Assembly: GCA_938039305.1 (NCBI GenBank)
Contig: CALHUZ010000601.1
Location: 1-7,454, forward strand
DNA: 7,454 bases
Direction of reading: 5' to 3'
Source: an uncultured Saprospiraceae bacterium
Lineage (GTDB): Bacteria > Bacteroidota > Bacteroidia > Chitinophagales > Saprospiraceae
In this document: positions 1 to 6,486 of the stretch, piece by piece
How the letters are laid out: every line of letters starts with the position of its first letter
How positions within the stretch are numbered: the first letter of the stretch is position 1
Made by a program: the position numbers and the translations under genes
Notes under the pieces: generated by a model
Told to the model about the DNA's origin: nothing
Seen by the model: only the letters and a program-made list of their open reading frames with translations
Database searches by the model: none

Positions 1-911
1 ACATCACATTACGAAACACCTTAGAAGAAGATGGATCAGAGGGTACGTATGCGAGTTTATTTGGAGCTGCAGATGATGCTTTCGATGAGTTTGCGACATT
101 TTCATCTACAGACTCAGAATTTGCTACAGCGTTAGCACAGCCAAGTTCAGCGACTGGTCTTCCATTTGATATTAATGGGTTGTACGAGATTGATTTCACT
201 GGGACGAGTATAGATTTCACATTGCTACCAGATTCAAGTGATCCATTTTGGATTGGACAGTTTGGTGTCTTTGGAGCTGGGAAAGTAGATAGATATTACT
301 TTACATTTTCCGAGGCACACAACATATCAAGTGGTATAAGTACTAATCCGTCAGTTAATCTGAGAGTAGATTCTGACAAAGTTGTAGTAGTAGAACTTAG
401 TGAAGGCTACGATTTTAATCCAGGGATTGCATTCTCAATTTCATTGAACAATAATACAAATATCACATTACGAAACACCTTAGAAGAAGATGGATCAGAG
501 AGTACGTATGCGAGTTTATTTGGAGCTGCAGATGATGCTTTCGATGAGTTTGCGACATTTTCATCTACAGACTCAGAATTTGCTACAGCGTTAGCGCAGC
601 CAAGTTCAGCGACCGGTCTTCCATTTGATATTAATGGATTATACGAGATCGACATAACCGGAACAGCTATTAATTTCACATTACTGCCAGATCAAACCGA
701 TCCATTTTGGGTCGGACAATTTGGTGTTTTTCCTGCCGGGAAAGTTGATAGATATTATTTTACGTTTTCAGAGCCACATAATATTACAAGTGGTGCTAGC
801 AATAATTCATCAGTTAATTTAAGAGTGGATTCTGATAGAGTTATAGTTGTAGAAATTAGTGAAGGCTATGACTTTAATCCTGAGATTACATTCTCTATTG
901 ATTTTAATTAA
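1..911 (+). CDS. 3' part of a tandem-repeat protein of unknown function (5' end outside window)
   Basis: The frame is open from the first full codon (base 3) to a TAA at 909-911, so this is the C-terminal 302 residues of a longer protein. A TTG at 180 lies inside the repeat and is not a credible start. The visible part is two 153-residue repeats. Each has an acidic, Ser/Ala-rich first third (LFGAADDAFDEFATFSS) and a Phe/Tyr/Val-rich remainder with alternating hydrophobic residues (PFDINGLYEID, GQFGVF, GKVDRYYFTFSE, SVNLRVDSD, SEGYDFNP) that suggests beta structure. There is no transmembrane segment and no recognisable type IX secretion C-terminal domain; the protein simply stops at the end of the second repeat (FSIDFN). 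The composition suggests an extracytoplasmic protein, but the signal peptide, if any, is off-window. I do not recognise the family and assign no function. Confidence 0.85.
   Translation, partial: ITLRNTLEEDGSEGTYASLFGAADDAFDEFATFSSTDSEFATALAQPSSATGLPFDINGLYEIDFTGTSIDFTLLPDSSDPFWIGQFGVFGAGKVDRYYFTFSEAHNISSGISTNPSVNLRVDSDKVVVVELSEGYDFNPGIAFSISLNNNTNITLRNTLEEDGSESTYASLFGAADDAFDEFATFSSTDSEFATALAQPSSATGLPFDINGLYEIDITGTAINFTLLPDQTDPFWVGQFGVFPAGKVDRYYFTFSEPHNITSGASNNSSVNLRVDSDRVIVVEISEGYDFNPEITFSIDFN
3..461 (+). repeat. Tandem repeat unit A (459 bp, 153 codons)
   Basis: This in-frame unit begins ITLRNTLEEDGSE and ends SISLNNNTN. The same start sequence recurs exactly 459 bases later. The window cuts its left neighbour, so further units may lie upstream. 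Confidence 0.93.
462..908 (+). repeat. Tandem repeat unit B, terminal copy
   Basis: This second in-frame copy runs to the last sense codon. By hand comparison its first 174 bases (462-635) differ from 3-176 at only 3 positions, whereas the following roughly 255 bases differ at about 57 positions, many of them synonymous. The unit is therefore a mosaic of a near-identical block and a diverged block. Confidence 0.9.
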
Positions 912-926
912 TCTGATTGATTACTT

Positions 927-962
927 TATGACTTATATGGCCAGATTCTCTGGATAGTCATA
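927..962 (+). terminator. Bulged hairpin after the repeat-protein gene, possible terminator
   Basis: ATGACT (928-933) pairs with AGTCAT (956-961), and the inner CCAGA (941-945) pairs with TCTGG (949-953) around a TTC loop. T927 can pair with A962. The left arm carries extra unpaired bases. It starts 16 bases after the stop codon, where a terminator would sit, but no clean T-run follows, so intrinsic termination is only plausible. Confidence 0.4.
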
Positions 963-1232
963 TGTAATGCATAAAGTATTCAATTTTTATAGTGGGTTTA
1001 ATAAATGTATTCGCGAATTAGGATCAATTGAGGATGTCTCATGTCGCCCTTATTTAAAATTGGCATTAGCAGAAGAAGTTTGTCTCCTGCCTATAGACAT
1101 GATAGTCGTGTTGGAGTTTGTGGTTCTAAAGTAGCCAACAAACTTAGAATTTCTGAAAAGAAATAAATACAGCGAAAAATATATCCAGAGTTTTTAACTA
1201 AAATTTAATTACTAATTATTTCAACTAAAAAA
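963..1232. other. Intergenic stretch without a supported gene
   Basis: With the hairpin before it, this makes a 321-bp gap. The longest plus-strand frame I find is ATG 967 to TAG 1134 (55 codons). It has no ribosome-binding site, no signal peptide and no family resemblance, so I do not call it a gene. The last 30 bases before 1233 are very A/T-rich, as is usual ahead of Bacteroidota start codons. I searched for the Bacteroidota -7 element TAnnTTTG and found no match, so the promoter of the next gene is not located. Confidence 0.5.
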
Positions 1233-1415
1233 ATGGCTAAGAAAGAAAACTCTAAAAAGAAGGTACAGACATTAGATAAAAAAGTAAAAAAATTAAAGAA
1301 GAAATTAGATGCGATGAAAATTGAACTGAAGAGGATTCAGAAGAAAGCCGGGAAGACGAAGAATTTAAATAAGAAGAGTGGTAAGAAGAAAGTGGTGAAA
1401 AAGAAAGATAATTAG
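1233..1415 (+). CDS. Small lysine-rich coiled-coil protein, possibly nucleic-acid binding
   Basis: The product has 60 residues, of which 26 are Lys and one is Arg. Residues 11-35 form a clean heptad series with hydrophobic residues at V11, L14, V18, L21, L25, M28, L32 and I35 (spacing 3,4,3,4,3,4,3), so a short parallel coiled coil or helical hairpin is likely. Residues 39-58 form a flexible basic tail of the AGKTK/KKSGKKKVVKKK kind, comparable in composition to histone H1-like tails. There is no signal peptide or membrane segment, so it should be cytoplasmic. The inferred role is binding DNA, RNA or another polyanion as a small oligomer; no specific family is recognised. The ATG follows an A-rich stretch (ACTAAAAAAATGG) without a Shine-Dalgarno site. 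Low-complexity coding can be mispredicted, but the ATG, the regular heptads and the clean stop support a real gene. Confidence 0.7.
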   Translation: MAKKENSKKKVQTLDKKVKKLKKKLDAMKIELKRIQKKAGKTKNLNKKSGKKKVVKKKDN

Positions 1416-1426
1416 AAATAATTATC
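1407..1426 (+). terminator. AT-rich hairpin overlapping the stop codon
   Basis: GATAATT (1407-1413) and AATTATC (1420-1426) are perfect complements around a 6-base loop. The stem is AT-rich and no T-run follows, so it is a weak candidate for a 3'-end structure of the lysine-rich gene. Confidence 0.2.
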
Positions 1427-1489
1427 GAATAGAAAGAAATGGAAATTCAAGAAAACATAAGATTGAACAATAATAGTTAAGACGAAACA

Positions 1490-1618
1490 ATGGTTTGATT
1501 GCCGGCATACCTCCGTGAGCAACAAAGTGGACCGCACGAAGAGATTGCAGTCCTCTTGTGCTGCATGGGATAACTTGCCACATGATTATGTTCGTTTACA
1601 AAGTATATAAATGTGGCA
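1490..1618. other. Structured, GC-richer patch in the leader of the large gene
   Basis: Bases 1500-1565 are visibly richer in G+C than the surroundings and start with the palindrome TGCCGGCA (1500-1507). GCAC-G-AAGAG (1534-1543) pairs with CTCTTGTGC (1553-1561), giving nine base pairs with one bulged G and a 9-base loop. TGCCACAT (1576-1583) and ATGTGGCA (1611-1618) are perfect 8-base complements around 27 bases. The patch could be a structured 5' leader of the downstream gene, a small RNA on either strand, or a dispersed non-coding repeat. The minus-strand reading frame across it (1477-1677) has no protein-like features. No known riboswitch family is recognised. Confidence 0.35.
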
Positions 1619-1678
1619 TGGATTTTTAGCAGGTATCTCAATTCGTCAATCTGTAATATATTTTTACTGTTTCTCAAT

Positions 1679-1683
1679 AGGAG
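1679..1683 (+). promoter_or_regulatory. AGGAG, possible ribosome binding site of the large gene
   Basis: AGGAG lies 13 bases before the ATG at 1697. The match is good but the spacing is longer than usual, and Bacteroidota rely little on Shine-Dalgarno pairing, so its role is uncertain. Confidence 0.3.
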
Positions 1684-1696
1684 ATAACCTAATAAG

Positions 1697-4600
1697 ATGA
1701 AAAATATTCAAACATTATTTGTTGTGACTGTTTTACTCATATTTTCTTCTTGCGGAGCCAAAAAGGCATTCGTGAGAAATAGTGGTGAGTTGAATGTGAA
1801 AGAAAGCCAACTATCTCATGATAATATCGATTACGAACTGTACCTGGTAGGTGATATAGGAGCTTCACAATCCAAGGTTTATAATTCTAAGATTGTAGAT
1901 TTAATTAAATCTGAGTTGAGGCCAAATAGTAAAACACAATCAGTTGTTTTTTTAGGTAATTCATTTTCTGAGAACGGACTGCCTGATACAGAGTCTCCAG
2001 AGTTTTCAATGATTGACAAATCCATTGAAGAATATATTGCAAAATTAAAAGACAATACAGACAAAGTTTACTTTATTCCTGGAAATAATGAGTGGTTCAA
2101 CGGTCATAACTATACAACATCTTCAGTACATCATGTTGAAGAATATGTTCAATCAAAAGCCAATGATAAAAACATATTTGTGCCTTCGAATGGTTGCGGT
2201 GAACCCAAAGTAGTAGAGCTTACTGATGATTTAGTTTTACTGCTTATGGATTCTCAATGGCTGCTTCAAGGTGATAACTCTGACGAAAGAAAGAGATCTG
2301 GTTGTGAGATAGATGATGAGTTAGAGCTAGTTACCTTCCTTCAAGAGATTCTATCTAAGAACAAAAATAAGAATGTTATTCTGGCTGCCCATCATCCTAT
2401 ATATTCTAATGGAAAGACTGGAGGGAATTATGGCGCGTCAAGTCACTTATTGCCTTTGCCCATCTTAGGAAGTTTATTTACAGGTATTAAAAAAATAGGT
2501 GGAGGATCACAAAAATTCGGCCACCCGCAATATGAAGCTTATAGATCAGCAATTAAGCTTGCACTAGGCAATTTTGAAGGTGTCATACACGCATCCGCTC
2601 ATGATCAAAATATGCAGTACTTCGCAAAAAATAGTAATCACTTTGTAGTTGCGGGTAGCGGAGCCAATGTAGAATTTGTAAGAAAAGGAGGTGACGCAGA
2701 TTTTGCGTTTATGAATAAAGGCTTTGCAAAAATTACCCATACAAAGAATCTTGAATTATGGCTTGAATTCTATATTCCAGATCCTTCTAATAATAAATCT
2801 GCCATTTCGATATACAAAAAATTACTCTATAAGAAAGAAATTATTGACTATTCAGATAAGACTATATATCCTGATTTAGAGAACTATCCTGAAACTGTTA
2901 AAACACAAGCTTCTAAAGCATATGTCAAAGGTAAAGTTGGGATGGGAAAGACGTATCGAGCAGAGTGGGGTGTTGAAGTAGAAGCGCCAGTTTTACTCTT
3001 AGATCAATTTGAAGGTGGACTTACCCCTGTACAGCAAGGTGGTGGGTTTCAGACCAAATCTCTGAGATTACAAAACTCAAAAGGAAGGCAATGGGTGATA
3101 CGATCAATAGATAAGGAGGTGACAAAGATTGTTCCTCCTGCGTTGAGAAATACTTTTATAAGGAGCTTTGTGCAAGATGGTATATCAGCTGCGCATCCAT
3201 ATGCGGCATTTGCTATTCCCCAATTAGCAGAGGCGGCCCAAATCTATCATGCCAACCCAAAATTTGTATGGCTACCTCATCAAAAAGCTTTAGGAGATTA
3301 CAATCTTCAATTTTCAAATCGATTATACCTATTCGAAGAAAGGCCCGGAGGTGTAATGACAGGGCACCCCACCTATGGAGGAGCTTCTAAATCAGTTAAT
3401 ACTCCAGAGTTAGTAGAGAAACTATTCAAAAATAACAAGCATATCGTTGATCAAAAATATGTCTTAAGAGCAAGACTATTTGATTTACTCATTGGCGATT
3501 GGGATAGACATGATGATCAATGGAGGTGGGGCATTTATGAAGAGGATGCTACACCTGATAAAAAAGTTTATCGCGCGATTCCTAGAGACAGGGATCAAGC
3601 TTTCTTTAAGAATGACGGATTTCTAAACTATATATCTAGTAGACCATTTTTTAACCCAGCACTGAGGAAGTTTGAGAATGAAATAGATATTATCAGTGGA
3701 CTTGCTTATAATGCACGACACTTTGATCGTCACTTTTTGTCACAAATGAATGAAGAAGACTTCGTTGCTACTGCTAAATTTCTACAAAGCCAAATTAGCG
3801 ATCAAGTGATTGAAGAGGCTTTGTCAAGTTGGCCAAAAGATGTATATGATCTAAGTGGTGAGGAAATTATGAATAAGCTTAAATCAAGGAGAAATGATTT
3901 AGTAGAATATTCTCAAAAATTCTATAAGTACTTAACTAAAGAAGTAACCGTAATTGGAACCAACGGATCTAACATTTTTGAGGTTACAGCAATGAAAGAC
4001 AACTTCCTACTTGTCAACGCTTATCATGAAGAAAAGAAACCAGAGAACCTTATCTGGTCACGTCAGATCAATGGAGACCATTGTGAGCAATTGTGGATAT
4101 ATGGCCTAAAGAAGCATGATGAGTTTAACTTCTACGGTGATGAGAAGTCTAGTATTAAAGTGAAATTGGTAGGAGGTAGTGGAAATGACGTTGTGAATAA
4201 TGAGTCAAGACATATAGACGTGAGAGCTTATGATCGCAAGGATGGGATGGAGCTTAAAGGGGCAAAGGTTAAGTCTAGATTAAGCAACGAAAAGGGGGTC
4301 AATCACTTCGACAGATTGGATTGGAAGCTCGATAGAACTATTCATTTTCCTATGATTACATTTTATACTGATGAGGGAGTGGGGCTGAGCTATAACATCT
4401 GGTGGCAAAAAAATGGTTTTAGAAAAAATCCTTACAAGTCTAAGCACACATTGAGTTTGGCTTATTTTGGTGCTAACTCTGCAATAGTAGCTGACTACTC
4501 AGGCCTTTGGCCTATGGCATTTGGTCGTACGTGGGATTTTAAACTCGATGCAGCAGCTACTGGGCCTAGTTTCACACAATTCTTCTATGGACTTGGAAAT

Positions 4601-5410
4601 GAATATGTCAACTATGAAGAAACATTACCTAATGTAGCAGAGGCAGGGAGTACCTCTTATTTCATAGTCAGAGGAAAGCACCTTGACATTAACACTTACT
4701 TCGAAAAGAATTTAGGAAATAATAGAGCATTCAGTATTAATCCATCTGTCGAATATTTCAATCTTGATGATGAGCTAAATGATCCCAATGAGCCACGTTT
4801 TATATTCTCCGAACAAGCCAATAGAACAAGCTCTGATTTTGATTCAAAAGTATATGTCGGATTAGGACTGAATTACTCTAGCAAACGTGTTAATAATCCC
4901 GTATTACCAACTAGAGGGTACATCTTTACTACAGAATTAGATTATAAGCTAAGTCTGTCTGATTCAGAGTTTAGTAATCTCACGTTTGGTTCTAACATTG
5001 CTGCATATATTCCATTCTCGCCTAAACACAATGTTGTGTTAGCAACAAATATAGGAGGTGCATATACGCTTGGGGGCTATGAATTTTTTCATGCTAATTA
5101 TCTATCAAGCCAATCGCGATTGAGGGGATATAAAACGAACAGATTTGGAGGCGATGGGATAGTCTATCATGCCACGGATTTAAGGATTAAACTATTTCAA
5201 GGGAGCGGAGGGCTTAGAACGGGAATAGGCGTATTTGCATCATTTGATTATGGAAGATCATTTTTGGAAGATGAGGACGTTAGCGGATGGCATACGAGTT
5301 ATGGTGGCGGCCTTTATCTGACGCCTCTGAATATGATTGGCTTTAAAATAGGGTACTATATAGGAGATGGTGATTCTCAAATGACTATAGGAGGGGCACT
5401 ATCTTATTAA
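1697..5410 (+). CDS. Lipoprotein with degenerate metallophosphatase domain, kinase-like DRH domain and Omp85-type barrel
   Basis: The protein has 1237 residues. Residues 1-19 are a lipoprotein signal (lipobox FSSC, lipidated Cys19). Residues 45-360 have the calcineurin-like metallophosphatase layout: VGDIG (D53), LGNS (87-89), PGNNEW (128-133), AAHHPIYSNG (230-239), AHDQNMQY (301-308). As I know this family, the usual motifs are GDN, GNH(D/E)W and GH(D/E)H, so N88, N131 and Q304 replace a metal-bridging Asp, the catalytic His and a metal His. The domain is probably inactive. Residues 400-745 hold FDLLIGDWDRHDDQW (595-609) and IPRDRDQAF (628-636). The order of an Asp-Arg-His loop followed by an Asp loop resembles FAM20/HipA/PI3K-type kinases, with D603 as possible base and D631 or D633 as metal ligand. 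GGSGND (826-831) resembles one RTX-type calcium-loop motif. From about 885 onward there is an outer-membrane beta-barrel with the Omp85 motif LRGYKTNRFGGD (1142-1153) and a terminal aromatic Tyr. I see no POTRA domain. Predicted site: outer membrane. It is co-directional with the PAP2 gene 22 bp downstream. Fold assignments are strong for the two ends and moderate for the middle; the biological role is unknown. Confidence 0.93.
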   Translation: MKNIQTLFVVTVLLIFSSCGAKKAFVRNSGELNVKESQLSHDNIDYELYLVGDIGASQSKVYNSKIVDLIKSELRPNSKTQSVVFLGNSFSENGLPDTESPEFSMIDKSIEEYIAKLKDNTDKVYFIPGNNEWFNGHNYTTSSVHHVEEYVQSKANDKNIFVPSNGCGEPKVVELTDDLVLLLMDSQWLLQGDNSDERKRSGCEIDDELELVTFLQEILSKNKNKNVILAAHHPIYSNGKTGGNYGASSHLLPLPILGSLFTGIKKIGGGSQKFGHPQYEAYRSAIKLALGNFEGVIHASAHDQNMQYFAKNSNHFVVAGSGANVEFVRKGGDADFAFMNKGFAKITHTKNLELWLEFYIPDPSNNKSAISIYKKLLYKKEIIDYSDKTIYPDLENYPETVKTQASKAYVKGKVGMGKTYRAEWGVEVEAPVLLLDQFEGGLTPVQQGGGFQTKSLRLQNSKGRQWVIRSIDKEVTKIVPPALRNTFIRSFVQDGISAAHPYAAFAIPQLAEAAQIYHANPKFVWLPHQKALGDYNLQFSNRLYLFEERPGGVMTGHPTYGGASKSVNTPELVEKLFKNNKHIVDQKYVLRARLFDLLIGDWDRHDDQWRWGIYEEDATPDKKVYRAIPRDRDQAFFKNDGFLNYISSRPFFNPALRKFENEIDIISGLAYNARHFDRHFLSQMNEEDFVATAKFLQSQISDQVIEEALSSWPKDVYDLSGEEIMNKLKSRRNDLVEYSQKFYKYLTKEVTVIGTNGSNIFEVTAMKDNFLLVNAYHEEKKPENLIWSRQINGDHCEQLWIYGLKKHDEFNFYGDEKSSIKVKLVGGSGNDVVNNESRHIDVRAYDRKDGMELKGAKVKSRLSNEKGVNHFDRLDWKLDRTIHFPMITFYTDEGVGLSYNIWWQKNGFRKNPYKSKHTLSLAYFGANSAIVADYSGLWPMAFGRTWDFKLDAAATGPSFTQFFYGLGNEYVNYEETLPNVAEAGSTSYFIVRGKHLDINTYFEKNLGNNRAFSINPSVEYFNLDDELNDPNEPRFIFSEQANRTSSDFDSKVYVGLGLNYSSKRVNNPVLPTRGYIFTTELDYKLSLSDSEFSNLTFGSNIAAYIPFSPKHNVVLATNIGGAYTLGGYEFFHANYLSSQSRLRGYKTNRFGGDGIVYHATDLRIKLFQGSGGLRTGIGVFASFDYGRSFLEDEDVSGWHTSYGGGLYLTPLNMIGFKIGYYIGDGDSQMTIGGALSY

Positions 5411-5432
5411 CTTGAACCAAATCTTAACTGTA

Positions 5433-6212
5433 ATGAATCCTCACATACTAATTGGAATATTGATATTACTATCAATTCAAGTTCAAGGTCAATATTATAT
5501 AACATCTTTTAAGAAAGACGTGGCTCCAATGACCCTTGGTTTAGGCCTGACGGGTATTGGTATAATATTAAATGCGAATGCAGATGCCGCTGACTTAGAG
5601 GAGATCAACTTATTGAATATTGATGATCTCAATTTTTTAGACAGAGGAGAGGTGTTGAGCTACTCTTCAACTGCGCATACTATAAGCGATTTAATACTTT
5701 ATTCTTCAGCAACTTTACCCTTTATCACTTACTTTTCAAACAAGCGTAAAGCTAATAGTGGTGCTATAGCTCTTATGGCGATTGAAACTGCGCTCATCAA
5801 TAATGGCATTACCACTATTGTCAAGTCTTCTGTACAAAGATATCGGCCGTTTAATTACAACCCTAGAGTTGATGATGCTACTAAACTTGGTAGTTCGTCA
5901 AGAAAGTCATTTATATCTGGTCACGTTTCGACTACAGCTTCTTTTGCATTTCTCACAGCACGAATTATTACTGACCTTCATCCAGGTATGAAACGAAAGC
6001 ATCTAGTATGGATAACAGCAGCCTGTTTACCTACTGTTGTCGGGTTCTTAAGAATTAAGGCAGGAAAGCACTTCCTGACTGATGTAATAGGGGGGTATGT
6101 GGTCGGAGCAGCTATAGGGTATGTGATTCCTAGCATGCATCTTGTGAAAAACAAAAATTTAAAGATTGGCACAACCGGAATTTCTGGGCTGTCTTTATCA
6201 TTAGAATTTTAG
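5433..6212 (+). CDS. PAP2-family membrane phosphatase
   Basis: From the ATG at 5433 the product has 259 residues. An upstream TTG at 5412 would add seven residues, but the ATG gives a compact hydrophobic signal (ILIGILILLSIQVQG, cleavage likely near Gln20). The three PAP2 phosphatase signatures are in order: K-x6-RP (K131 to R138-P139), SGH (S162-G163-H164; the usual preceding Pro is Ile) and R-x5-H-x3-D (R207, H213, D217; the usual preceding Ser is Leu). H213 is the expected phospho-nucleophile, with H164 as general acid. Hydrophobic segments near 33-48, 84-101, 110-127, 167-183, 190-206 and 216-236 fit an inner-membrane enzyme with a periplasm-facing active site. The family dephosphorylates lipid phosphates such as phosphatidic acid, undecaprenyl pyrophosphate or lipid A; which one applies here cannot be told. 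Its position right behind the large outer-membrane gene implies a shared transcript and an envelope-related task. The tail after the last membrane segment ends in a strand-like SLSLEF. Confidence 0.93.
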   Translation: MNPHILIGILILLSIQVQGQYYITSFKKDVAPMTLGLGLTGIGIILNANADAADLEEINLLNIDDLNFLDRGEVLSYSSTAHTISDLILYSSATLPFITYFSNKRKANSGAIALMAIETALINNGITTIVKSSVQRYRPFNYNPRVDDATKLGSSSRKSFISGHVSTTASFAFLTARIITDLHPGMKRKHLVWITAACLPTVVGFLRIKAGKHFLTDVIGGYVVGAAIGYVIPSMHLVKNKNLKIGTTGISGLSLSLEF

Positions 6213-6486
6213 AATACGAATAAGAAAAATTAGGTTCTAATGGTGAATGGGCGGTTGGCTAATAATTTTCATCGCATATGGTTGGCAAGCCAATCTTTGA
6301 ATGAATCATAATTTGGCTTGGTCTAAGAACTTTCTAAACCTTACGGACAACTTGGGCTTTTACTCATCGAATAGTCTATGATTAATTCAATTATTACAAA
6401 ACATATGGTTTTGTTAAATATGTGGGAATGCAGTTTATTTGCTTAGAGCTAGTCGTTTTTAGTCTGGTAGCCATACCTAAAGCAGC
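6213..6486. other. 274-bp spacer with small inverted repeats
   Basis: I find no gene here. TTGGCAAGCCAA (6282-6293) is a short palindrome, and its right arm also matches TTGGCT at 6255-6260, so two alternative small stems are possible. ACAAAAC (6396-6402) and GTTTTGT (6408-6414) are perfect 7-base arms around ATATG, about 70 bases before the next start codon. Neither looks like a classical terminator, because no T-run follows either. I see no TAnnTTTG promoter element. Confidence 0.4.

Noticed and set aside
407..679. Minus-strand 90-codon frame
   Set aside because: It lies antisense inside the clearly coding repeat gene and has no protein-like features of its own.
180..911. A separate 243-codon gene starting at TTG 180
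   Set aside because: The frame is open to the left edge of the window, and the TTG lies inside a repeat whose second copy has TTA at the same place, so it is an internal Leu codon.
967..1134. Plus-strand frame of 55 codons in the spacer
   Set aside because: It has no ribosome-binding site, signal, motif or family resemblance; length alone is not enough.
1477..1677. Minus-strand 66-codon frame
   Set aside because: Its composition is not protein-like and the DNA is better explained as a structured non-coding patch.
1879..2064. Minus-strand 61-codon frame
   Set aside because: It is a shadow of the metallophosphatase domain coding strand.
5412..5432. TTG start for the PAP2 gene
   Set aside because: The ATG at 5433 gives a more compact signal sequence, and the TTG would begin one base after the previous stop with no ribosome-binding signal; the TTG cannot be fully excluded.
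5782..6172. Plus-strand 69-codon frame and minus-strand 64-codon frame (5978-6172)
   Set aside because: Both overlap the PAP2 catalytic region in other frames and are shadows.
6282..6293. TTGGCAAGCCAA as terminator of the 1697-6212 operon
   Set aside because: The stem is short with a tiny loop and no T-run, and it starts 70 bases after the stop codon.
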